64,000 nt of DNA, from contig NC_092679.1 of the NCBI RefSeq assembly GCF_964355755.1, forward strand, positions 5,580,001 through 5,644,000. The letters are read 5' to 3'. The notes beneath the pieces are model-generated. The model was not told the DNA's origin. It did not search any database and saw only the letters and a list, made by a program, of their open reading frames with translations. Both the position numbers and the translations under genes were made by a program. Shown here in pieces: positions 55,501-64,000 of the stretch. The first letter of the stretch is position 1, and the number at the start of each line of letters is the position of its first letter. This stretch comes from Antedon mediterranea (Eukaryota; Echinodermata; Crinoidea; Comatulida; Antedonidae).

Positions 55501-58024
55501 ACACTAACAGTGTGTTCATAATAAAACAGAGTTGAGTTTTACGACAGCGAGTAAAAGCTTTGTCAATTACTGATGTGGAAAATAATCGTAGATCAATGAA
55601 GAAAGTTGCGATGAATTACATCTTGTTGTAATGTCAGTAGTAATTGATGAGTTCTTATATTATCGTGTTTGTACTGAGGCTAGCATATACAATGAGCAAT
55701 TGTGTTTAAAGGATTTAAAAGAAACAGTAGTAAAATACTGCTATTTCTATGTAAAATTTAATTATGGTATAATATTAGTAGAGAAATATTTTTCCATCAT
55801 TATTTAAAACATAAACAATAAAATACTGCTATTTAGGTATGAAGCTATTTACAGTAAAATGATATAATCATCATCATTATTTATTTTTTTTGTTTGATTG
55901 AAATAATTTATTATTTAGTCAATTATAATTACATTTATTATATAATTACCAAATATTAATTAAAGATGTAAAAAATGATCAACTTAGTTTTGGTTGAATT
56001 TAATAGTTTTTGTCATTTTAAAGTGAAAACATATTTTGTTTGTTTTTTTTCTACGGAAGTAAATTACTTTATTAAAACTACAAAATAACCTATTCAAAGC
56101 CCGATTTAATTAATCTTTATTAATCATCATGTTTTGGGGGACAATAATGTACATCTTCAATAATTACTACTTATTTAAAATAAAGAATTATAATTCCTAT
56201 TTTTTTTTTATATTTACAAATTCTCAATAATATTTATTATAAGTTGGTTTAAATTTATGGTAAGTGTTTTCACATTTATCACATCTTAAAAATATATGTA
56301 ATGTGTACTTGCACCATAATGTAATAATACTAATAACAGCAGAACACCTACCTTGTCTTCTGTACTAAAATGCACTTTTCTATATGGAGCTGAATCAACC
56401 CTAAAAAAATTATACATAAAAAGAAAATTAGTTTATTTATTTGTATCTTAATTAACTACATCGTTACTAATTAAATATTGAATTGTTTATTATATGATGC
56501 CATTTGGCGTGTTTAATTGCAGAATTTAAGATTGAGTATAGTTTTTTATTTTATTTTAAGCATTGCGTTTTAGTACTTATCAAACAATCTCTCGTTAATC
56601 AATTAAGTACATGTACTATTTCAATGACAAATTTTTTTTGTTTTTTTATTGAGCACAAGAATTTACAATTTACCATTTGAGAAAAAAAGTACAGATCTTA
56701 TTAAAATGTATATTATTATTATTATTTATTTTAATATTATTTTAATTAGTTAAAAATTGAAATCTTGCCAAACTTACCGTGATAAATCCTGAATGAGCTT
56801 GTCTTTTTTTTCAAGTTCTGTTTTGTAAAGTTTAACTTGATCATGTAACTGTAATAAATGTAAAAATACAAAAAAAATATGATACATTTTTTCTATGAAA
56901 AAGAAAGCAAAACAATAATTATACGCCGTGGCTAAAGATACGGTACCGTATTCTAACTTCTGTTTACTAAAGGTACGGTAAAATTGCATTACGTCATAAT
57001 CAGCCAATGGGGTGCTGGTACGTGTGTGACGTCATCGTATAAGGACTTGGGATTTTTTTTCATATCGCGTCTGTTGTGTTTGTGTGTGTAGAGAATTGCT
57101 ATCGGCGGCGGCGCCAGGCTGCGTTGATGTGTGTGCGCTGCAGATGAGGGTTTTATTTTTATTCCAAATGGCCTATTTAGGCCTATATTTTTTATTAAAC
57201 TTTGTTTACAATGGTGACCATAAACAACAAGCAAATGCAGACAATAAAGGGGCCCTCAAATACTATGATTTAGACAGTAGCCCCAGGGCTAACGAGTCAC
57301 AGAAATCAGCGCACACATGCAGCTGGCCCCAGCCTGGCATCGCTTTCCCTCTACACAAACAAACTCATATTATGAGGTTATAGTAGGCCTAGCCTAGGCC
57401 TCTTTTGAAACGGTTTTCTGTATTCTAGAATTAAAATCAACATGTTTTGGCTTTTCAATAATAATAACAGACGTAGGCTACATTTAGTTTTTGTCACACA
57501 CGACGGCGATAATAGCGATAAATAAAGCATAAAGAAAATGCGGTTGATCACTGTTTTCGCGATATGAAAAAAATCCACAAAGTCCTTATACGATGACGTC
57601 ACACACGTACAGCACCCCATTGGCTGGTTATGACGTAATGCAATTTTACCGTACCTTTAGTAAACAGAAGTTAGAATACGGTACCGTATCTTTAGCCACG
57701 GCGATAATTATATATAATTTTAATAAATTTATTTAATCAAAAAGAGACTTGAATAATTGTTTTTTTTTTTTGTTGGGTACTTACATCTTGCATCATTTTC
57801 TTCGATTGAAATCCACTAGGTTGAGGGCTTCCGAATGGACTACCAGAGCTAAGCCCAAGCCCAGGACTACTGGGTCGACTGCCTGTACGTCCTCCAGCCG
57901 GGGCTGAGCGACTGCATCGTAGCCTTTCGATTTCATCTTCCAAAAGAGTCAAGTTGCGGTCCACAGCTCTGTGTCCATTTAATTTTGGCAAACCATCGTG
58001 CCTCTCCTTTCCTAAATACGACAT
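49580..58024 (-). CDS. Long coiled-coil protein, possibly CCDC170 family, 829 aa
   Basis: Eleven exons: 58024-57785, 56848-56778, 56400-56352, 53196-53065, 52949-52572, 52291-52106, 51883-51581, 51358-51158, 50968-50678, 50513-50388 and 50092-49580. All junctions are in phase and total 2490 nt. The chosen start gives MSYLGKERHDG; an upstream ATG at 58192 is in frame but would add an unlikely Cys/His-rich stretch. Residues about 38-75 are Ser/Pro/Gly-rich. Heptad-rich sequence runs from about residue 81 to 780, with a conserved-looking block MLGLDVTLLSVPDYEIITRL. The C-terminus is SRTRSLSPSRRQRL, basic and phosphorylatable. There are no catalytic motifs or membrane segments, so it is probably a cytoskeletal or ciliary microtubule-associated scaffold. 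The CCDC170 name rests on layout and memory of the family, not on a search. It is head to head with the COX7A2L-like gene. Confidence 0.8.
53450..53560. mobile_element. Possible retroelement fragment
   Basis: CGACATGTTTCGGGCATAGC followed by CCATCATCAGGTGAAAAG is a phrase I associate with the ends of Penelope-like or related retroelements. There is no coding sequence around it. It lies in an intron of the coiled-coil gene (53197-56351), whose other 3 kb is plain AT-rich sequence. Confidence 0.3.
56924..57703. mobile_element. 780-bp foldback element, Mutator-like (9-bp target duplication)
   Basis: Terminal inverted repeats of about 145 bp begin CGCCGTGGCTAAAGATACGG and run through CTTCTGTTTACTAAAGGTAC to CATATCGCG with only a few differences. 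The element is flanked by ATAATTATA on both sides (56915-56923 and 57704-57712). Long TIRs with a 9-bp duplication are the hallmark of the Mutator (MULE) superfamily. The internal 480 bp has no credible ORF, so it is non-autonomous. It is inserted in intron 1 of the coiled-coil gene. The two arms still match well, suggesting a fairly recent insertion. Confidence 0.85.
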
Positions 58025-58401
58025 TTCAAAATTTGTCAATGTGTGAAAAACTCTTATACAATATTGTGAACTCACATGTACGCACAGTGTACGAGAAATC
58101 AAATGATTACCAACATAACAATGTGGGTTACGAAACGATTTTATTGTTATGTCAAAACAATGTTGGCATGGGCAACAAAACAAAATAAACATTAAAGAGC
58201 ACCCTCTACATTTTACACGTGAAATTTGTATAATTGATTGATTGGCCTAGTCTCTTTTTCCATACAAATGTTGATGTCTGGTTATTAAAGGCTATCTCTC
58301 TCTGCTATATAGTGGCGGCGGTAGATTTCGAGCGATTAGAATTTTTCTATCGCTAAGTACGGCGGTGTTCGTTTTTATCATTATTTTCATTGTTTTTTTA
58401 G
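58025..58401. promoter_or_regulatory. Putative bidirectional promoter region
   Basis: Only about 390 bp separate the start codon of the coiled-coil gene (minus) from that of the COX7A2L-like gene (plus). The interval includes a GC-richer stretch, TAGTGGCGGCGGTAGATTTC. An acceptor at 58400-58401 shows that the plus-strand gene has a non-coding first exon within or above this interval. No TATA box is convincing. Confidence 0.45.
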
Positions 58402-58410
58402 AAAATTAAC

Positions 58411-59339
58411 ATGGCTTTCAGATACAATACATCCACTGGAAAATTAGCTCCTAGTACGCCACAATTTGCTTACAACCCTGAGGTCAGTGATGAGCTCTAT
58501 TGTAAAGTTATACTACCCTCCTTCCTAGCCTAAATTACTGTGTATCCAATCACGTCACACAGAGGTAGGCCTAGCCTAGGAATAGCCCTAGCTAGGCTAG
58601 GAGGTTTTTGTACGGCCTAGCCTTTTCAGTACAGTTTCATGTAGCCTATGTTAGGCAGCTTCGTAAATCAAGTAACAGAAGAAATATCATAATTAATATT
58701 AATAATATATTTTAATATTAATTAAAATAAAATGAATATTATCATAATATAATAATGCTTTATTTTAAATAATGTAAATGGAATAACTTCCAATTTATAT
58801 AGGGCCTAATAGTAATAAGTATTTATTTATTTGGGTTTTATTTTAATCTAAATTCTAGATTTCTTTTAACAATTTTCTTTTACTGTACTGTAGGGTATTC
58901 AAAGGCTAAAAGTGGTTGACCCTCCAAAGATACAATGGGCTGTTAAACCAATGCCACCTCCAGTTCCACACAGCCCTCTCGGAGGAGATCAGATATTTGG
59001 AAGTCTTGTTAGAAATAGAGTTTATGAACAGTGGCCAATATTTCAGGTAAAGACATGTGCAATTTTATGGCGTTGAAATAAATAAAAATAGACCTCTCTC
59101 TTCTCTAGTAAACAACATTGTCAGGAGAGATTTATTTTGTTGATGATTATCAAATAATTTATTGTTTTATATAAAGTTGTTTAAATTATTTTTTTTTCTC
59201 TCAGGCAAAAGACGGAGTTCCAGTACATTTAAAGCGAGGAACCAGAGATCGAGTCACCTTCATGCTCACTGCTGGATTTACTCTATGTTCTTGTGTTTAT
59301 GCATTGTTTCAACTTGGCAAACTTATAAACAAAAAATAA
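58411..59339 (+). CDS. COX7A2L: COX7A2L-like protein (respiratory supercomplex factor SCAF1), 119 aa
   Basis: Exons 58411-58482, 58894-59046 and 59205-59339, all phase 0, 360 nt in total. An N-terminal extension (MAFRYNTSTGKLAP, then a proline-rich PMPPPVPHSPLGGD segment) precedes the COX7A domain. This begins AKDGVPVHLKRGTRDRVTFM and ends in one membrane helix (TAGFTLCSCVYALFQLGKL) and NKK. The VPVxLKRG motif and total length fit COX7A2L/SCAF1, about 114 residues in mammals, which bridges complexes III and IV in the inner mitochondrial membrane. The first exon encodes no classic Arg-rich presequence, also true of mammalian COX7A2L. AATAAA follows the stop at 59531. The next gene downstream is its COX7A paralogue; the last exons of both are 135 nt. 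Confidence 0.9.
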
Positions 59340-59765
59340 ACAATATAAGTTACAGATTTATTTAACATTTCATGAACTATAGAATTATGAATGGATGTCA
59401 GTTTATTACAGTATAACACAATACAAAAATGTGAAATGTTGGAGGCCAATGATTTGCTGGCTGAATGTGGTGTACAGATTAGAAGACACAAAATGTGACA
59501 ATGTTTACACTATATTTAATACCACTTTGCAATAAATGATACACAGTATAAAGTTTAACTTATGGCTTTTCAATTCATTACTGTGACAACAAAATAAATT
59601 AAAGATTTTTACCATTTGTGGCAGTGCTTGATACGACTCTGTTGAGGAAAAAAACATTTTTTTTACATACTTCATTAAAATACTATACTAAATACATACT
59701 TATAAACAATATTTTTATAAATTGTATACCGGTAGAATTTGATTACGCCCTCTACAGTTGTACTT

Positions 59766-59777
59766 CCGCCATCTTTG
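59766..59777 (+). promoter_or_regulatory. YY1-like motif at the COX7A promoter
   Basis: CCGCCATCTTTG, the inverse of the AAGATGGCGGC core bound by YY1 in many nuclear-encoded mitochondrial gene promoters. It lies about 70 bp upstream of the COX7A start codon, probably in the 5' UTR or core promoter. Confidence 0.5.
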
Positions 59778-59843
59778 TTGCGAGTACTCTTCTTTTTTCG
59801 CAGATTCTTCTTCAGTTTTTAGAGCAATCAAGCTAGTCCAAAA

Positions 59844-60618
59844 ATGAATAGGATTTTGGTATGTTTTGATGTTTACTCTTCGACCAATATCTAGTTTATG
59901 AATACAATATTTAAAAAATTGATTAGGCAATCACAGGTTTTGCGGGTCTCGCCCTATACAGATGTAGCAGTCTAGGCCTAAACTACCAGTTTGGTGCTCT
60001 CCATACATGGTCTGCGTGGCGGAGTTGGTCTGGTTCTGGCAGGTTGTCTCACAGTGGCCGGTATAGGCCTAGCATTCCTGAAATCTTTTCTTTCCTAGAA
60101 CGGCTTAGATAACGTCATTAATTTATTAATTTCAATAATCTAAATAAATTACTAGTAGGCCTAGATTACTAGCCTGTCTTTCAATTCCTATAAAAATTGA
60201 ATTGTAGAAAAATTATTTGTGTTTTTTTACAGAGCGCAAGGAGTCTTATTCCTCGTGCAAGGGCCAACCTATCGACATCTTCTAAATGTTTTGATATTGC
60301 TAAAGTTAAGAGAAATCAAATACGTTTCCAGGTAAATAAATATAATTTATTAATGAAGCCAAAAATACTTTAAAATGGAATTTAACTTATTTTTATTGAC
60401 ACAAAATCAGTAACAGACAGACAGGGTTTTTAAATGCGAGTTTTAAAATATATTTTAATTACTTGATTCATTTAACTTCACAGGAAAATAATGGTAAACC
60501 AATACATCTAAAGGGTGGTCCCATGGACCTAACCTTCACGTACCTCACCATGGCTTTTACATTTGGCTCGGCCTGTTATGCTTTTTATGGTTTATCCCAA
60601 CTAATTATGAAGAAATAG
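59844..60618 (+). CDS. COX7A2: Cytochrome c oxidase subunit 7A, 82 aa
   Basis: Exons 59844-59858 (five codons, MNRIL, donor GTATGT), 60233-60331 and 60484-60618, all phase 0, 249 nt. The N-terminus MNRILSARSLIPRARANLST is Arg/Ser/Leu-rich without acidic residues, a typical mitochondrial presequence. The mature part has GKPIHLKGGPMDLTFTYLTM, a single membrane helix and the C-terminus IMKK. The HLKGG motif separates the COX7A type from the HLKRG of its neighbour. It is a small nuclear-encoded subunit of complex IV in the inner mitochondrial membrane. The tiny first exon is inferred from splice sites and the fit of the presequence. Isoform naming (7A1 versus 7A2) does not apply outside vertebrates. 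Confidence 0.85.
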
Positions 60619-60704
60619 ACACTGCTTGATACACATAGATTTGATTTGTTCTACAATTATTAGCTGTTTATAAAAAAAAATTGTTTTGCTGTTTACTGAT
60701 TCAG

Positions 60705-60869
60705 AGTTCGAAAAATTATGGGGCGCATGAACAACCTAGCAAATTGGAGGCGATGGGAAGAAATTTATATAGCTTGACACTTGTTGTTCTAACTGCATCA
60801 CTCGGTGTAACTATGTTCTATCTCAACTACGGAAAGAAGAAAACAGAAACACAGAAAGTTGTAAAATGA
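60705..60869 (+). CDS. COX7A-like alternative terminal exon or degenerate paralogue
   Basis: After acceptor TTCAG at 60704 the sequence is open in phase 0 for 54 residues to TGA: SSKNYGAHEQPSKLEAMGRN, then a hydrophobic helix LYSLTLVVLTASLGVTMFYL and a Lys-rich end. The layout (short polar lead, LYxxTxxxLT-type helix, lysines) parallels the COX7A last exon 87 bp upstream, and the phase matches COX7A exon 2 at 60331. It could be a mutually exclusive last exon of COX7A, or the remnant of a third gene copy. The HLKGG motif is not kept. Confidence 0.5.
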   Translation, partial: SSKNYGAHEQPSKLEAMGRNLYSLTLVVLTASLGVTMFYLNYGKKKTETQKVVK

Positions 60870-63472
60870 TTATAATACGACGATGTACAAAACTTGAATT
60901 ACCAACATCAAAAATGCTCTTGAACAATTTACACAAACTAAATGGAAAGAAGCAATAATGGAAAACAACTGACTCATACTTCAGATCAAGCATAAAAAAA
61001 AAACATTCATCTGCGATTTTTTCACCAAAGGACAAATTGAACGAAGCATAATTATCGTTAATAGATTACTAGAATTGTGAACTAATAAACTTCAATAAGT
61101 TCCAACAAACTGTATCTTCCTCATACAGCTCTACATACCTGTATAAAGCATGTTCTGTGTTTAATCAATTACAAATTTAATTTTACAATAGGGCTAAATA
61201 ATAATTTAATAAAGATTAATCAAATAGAGACAATAAAAAAACAAAGCTGCTTATTGGTTGAATGTGAAAAAGAATAAAATAAAGAGTTTCTTTACAATTT
61301 AAATTGCATTGTTTTGTGTTTTATTCAACTACAGTTAGAACTCCTATTAATGAAATACCTTGTGGAACCAGGGAAGAGTTAAATTACAATTTAACTCTTT
61401 AATTTAATTTAACTCTTCCCTGGTGGAACCAAGATACTATCTTGGTTCCGTGTCCCTTGAATAGAAATTTCCCATAGTGTTAATAGATTGTCTCTGCATT
61501 TATTTCACGTGGAAGTGTCCCCTTAATAGGGTTTCTCAAAGGAGGGGCTCTATACTAACTACTATTGTAACGTACTGATGATACAGTACTATACTCTCTT
61601 GGTAACACATGGGTTTTGGTCACTCGCACAACTATCACTATTCATTTTAAGTTGAAAATTCGAGCCAAAAACAACAGGTTTACGTAATTAACAGGTAAAT
61701 TAATTTGATTATATTTCGTCTGGAAAATCGTCGCGAGCGAAAGTAAACAAAGATTTCAAACCACGAGTATGCATTATGCATGATGCTAATTAGGATTGTT
61801 TACAACTCATCACGGGTGAAAATGTGTTTTCATACAGATCTCAAGGAAGTTTTATGATTATGCATACAGAGTAGCCAAACAAGCGCGTTGCATTATGAGA
61901 TATGTTTTGATCAAAAACTTTGAATGAAAGTCAAAGTTATTTTTTGAACAAAAAAAACGTCTGTATTTCAGTTAAATGATTTGTTTTTCGACTAATTTTT
62001 GGTGAAAGTTAATAACTATTATGATACTTCAAAATGACCCACTTTTTTCGAAATCTTTTTTTTTTTTTAATTAGTCAAAGGGACAATACATCTTTAATCA
62101 TATAATAACCATTAACGTTATAGAAGCCGATGGTTGGAAAGAAGAACCATTGTAAATTGACAGACTACAGCGTAAGATTAAACAGCAGTCAACAATACCG
62201 CGCACAATTTACCGGCGGTCAGGGTATTTTTATTAATTTTTTGTAGATTTATAATGTTTCTGAACATTGCATTTTGCCGGGGATTCCCTACACCCTCTTC
62301 ATATCCTTACGTCCGTAATATTGGGCCGAATTTCCGTAGTAAATTAAAGCACGTCGAAATAAGTCCGTGTTCAATTGCTTCTTTCTGCAAATTTCGATCA
62401 TATTTTCTTTTCTCTGGATTGAGGTTTAAGCAATATTGTTAGTCGCAAAATCGCGTGTGTTTTACCGGCGGGATAGACCTCAATGGTGGATAAATAGCAA
62501 AAAAAACCATTTTGTATGAAATTAAGTGTGTTGCTTGTGGTCCGCCTTGCCAAATCGCTTCATTAAAACATAGCAACAACAAAAAAGAATCGTAATCCAG
62601 TCACTAATGTGCTTGTTACCAATATTATTGTTTCCTTATGAATACAGTAATATATTGTTTTTATGGCTCTTCACTACCAAGCCAGGTAATACACAGGGGA
62701 ATGTATAATAGGGGTCATAAATGGTACACGATAGAATATTATAGTTGCAATGGCCTACTACTAATGTTCTCCCCTATGATCCGTTGCATTCGTCGGACAT
62801 TTTTGGTATCATGAACCTATGAATTTTAATTTATCAGACATTGAATTATGTATCATCAGTGAATGAATAGTGTGTAAATAAAAATCAGTGACCCGCTTCA
62901 GATAAAGAAAAGGTTCTGTATACAGGACCCTATTGATACGCAAATCACACCTTGTGTATAGCTACCATAGCAACAGTGATCACAATTGACGTTAAGTACT
63001 AGACGAATGGTGGGTCGTGGTAATAATGCGATCGAAGTTCACAATCAATTCTAGACAGGAAAAATATACAGCATAGTGTACTCGTGTCCTATCATATTTA
63101 AATTTAATGACGCTGAATGAAACAGAAGTATTTAATTTGTCTCCAGGAAGCTACAGCAGACGTTATAAGAATGAAAAGGTGCAATTTGTAACGTCGTCGT
63201 CACGTCGGCCTACAACCGGTAACATTCTGTTTTTATCGTGTATATGGAAAACAACCTGTTGTATCGTCTCTGTAGATAGATATTTTACGAAGCAGGTGTT
63301 TTGAGAAAAATGTTTCAATAACGAACGCAAAATTACTATTTTTTACCCATAAATCATCTGGATTCTGTGGAGTGTACAAGGGTAGTGACGGGGGAGAATA
63401 TTTGTTGAACTCACGTGGTCGTTTTAGGAGAAATGTTTCTTGTTTGCTGTCTACAAAACTACAAAAAGTAAA
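60870..63472. other. Intergenic region 5' of ANKEF1
   Basis: AT-rich DNA with a hairpin at 61368-61428 and a GTGTCCC-type dispersed repeat at 61450-61550. The 5' UTR or promoter of ANKEF1 should lie within the last few hundred bases. No other exon is recognised. Confidence 0.5.
61368..61428. repeat. Hairpin
   Basis: Arms CCAGGGAAGAGTTAAATT and AATTTAACTCTTCCCTGG surround ACAATTTAACTCTTTAATTT-like filler, giving a perfect 18-bp stem. Confidence 0.85.
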
Positions 63473-63818
63473 ATGCCAGTTGCTCAGACAAGATTGGAGG
63501 TTCTCCAAATACATAAACTCTTGCAGTGCGTTCGCACCAAGGACACTGATCAGATAGAAAAGCTCTGTTCACACGGGGTACAGCATCTAATCAACTATAG
63601 TGAACCCAATGAAGGAGATACTGCGATTCATTTGGCTGCCAAGGCTAACGATGAAGACATGACGAGGTTCTTATTGTCACTTGGGGCTCACCCTAATGTC
63701 ACGGATCTTAAGGGACGGACGGCAGCAATGAGGGCTGCAGAGTATGGCCATATACAGACACTAGACATCTTATGCAACGCCACTTCAGATATGAAGATTA
63801 AAGACATTGATGGCAAAG
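63473..63818 (+). CDS. ANKEF1: Ankyrin repeat and EF-hand protein 1, first coding exon (partial)
   Basis: ATG at 63473, donor AAAG|GTAATA after 63818 (phase 1). The frame extends 11 codons upstream only through a TTG. The 115 residues start MPVAQTRLEVLQIHKLLQCV and continue KDTDQIEKL...LINYSEP, then ankyrin repeats: GDTAIHLAAKANDEDMTRFL, LGAHPNVTDLKGRTAAMRAA and EYGHIQTLDIL. The order RLExLQIxKxLQCVRxKDxxQIEKL...LINYxEP is the N-terminus I recognise from ANKEF1 (ANKRD5), an axonemal ankyrin protein of sperm and cilia in mammals. The rest, with the EF-hands, lies beyond the window. Confidence 0.85.
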
Positions 63819-64000
63819 GTAATAAATATACTATTTTAAATACTATTGGCCTACTTTCCTCATAGTATAACCCCTAGGAGACACATTTTGGACCAACAAA
63901 CATTTCCTCTTGACCAAGGGTTGCTTGTAGATAACATCGACCGTGACACTATAGTTCTTTTCACAGTCCTTTCAATGAGGGGTGTCCAGGAATAGTTATT

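Overview
The window is AT-rich animal nuclear DNA: small exons with canonical GT-AG introns, long introns, and abundant minisatellites, MITEs, SINEs and LINE remnants. The gene set and the scattered AGGCCTA-type repeats suggest a marine invertebrate deuterostome. An echinoderm is my best guess, but the sequence alone does not prove it. All gene models were spliced by eye, with every junction checked for phase; none is backed by transcript data.

Layout. (1) 63-1392, plus: the last two exons of a protein O-mannosyltransferase 2 (POMT2) gene. (2) 3300-11647, minus: two linked globin genes. One is a compact 156-residue neuroglobin/globin-X-like protein. The other is a 304-residue globin whose N-terminus reads MGC, the double-acylation signature of globin X. 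Both keep the ancestral B12.2 and G7.0 introns. (3) 11.9-20.2 kb: gene-poor, with a broken non-LTR retrotransposon and several inverted-repeat elements. (4) 20204-36754, plus: a complete 12-exon group II p21-activated kinase (PAK4/5/6, mbt type), including two micro-exons of 24 and 42 nt. Its introns carry a 5S-rRNA-derived SINE and large tandem arrays. (5) 36.8-41.5 kb: 3' flank with minisatellites and MITEs. (6) 41543-46500, minus: a RING-finger (TRIM-like) first exon followed by ten very short exons, all joined in phase 1, coding a low-complexity tail. (7) 46.8-47.9 kb: a satellite array with internal palindromes. (8) 49580-58024, minus: an 11-exon, 829-residue coiled-coil protein, possibly CCDC170. 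Its first intron holds a 780-bp Mutator-like foldback element with a 9-bp target duplication. (9) 58411-60869, plus: two tandem cytochrome-c-oxidase subunit 7A family genes, one COX7A2L (supercomplex factor) type and one COX7A type, plus a third in-frame COX7A-like terminal exon. (10) 63473-63818, plus: the first coding exon of ANKEF1, which runs off the window.

The genes do not form one pathway. The functionally linked groups are the globin pair (haem/oxygen or redox chemistry at membrane and cytosol) and the COX7A cluster (inner mitochondrial membrane). The coiled-coil gene and the COX7A2L-like gene are head to head with about 390 bp between their start codons, so they probably share a promoter region.
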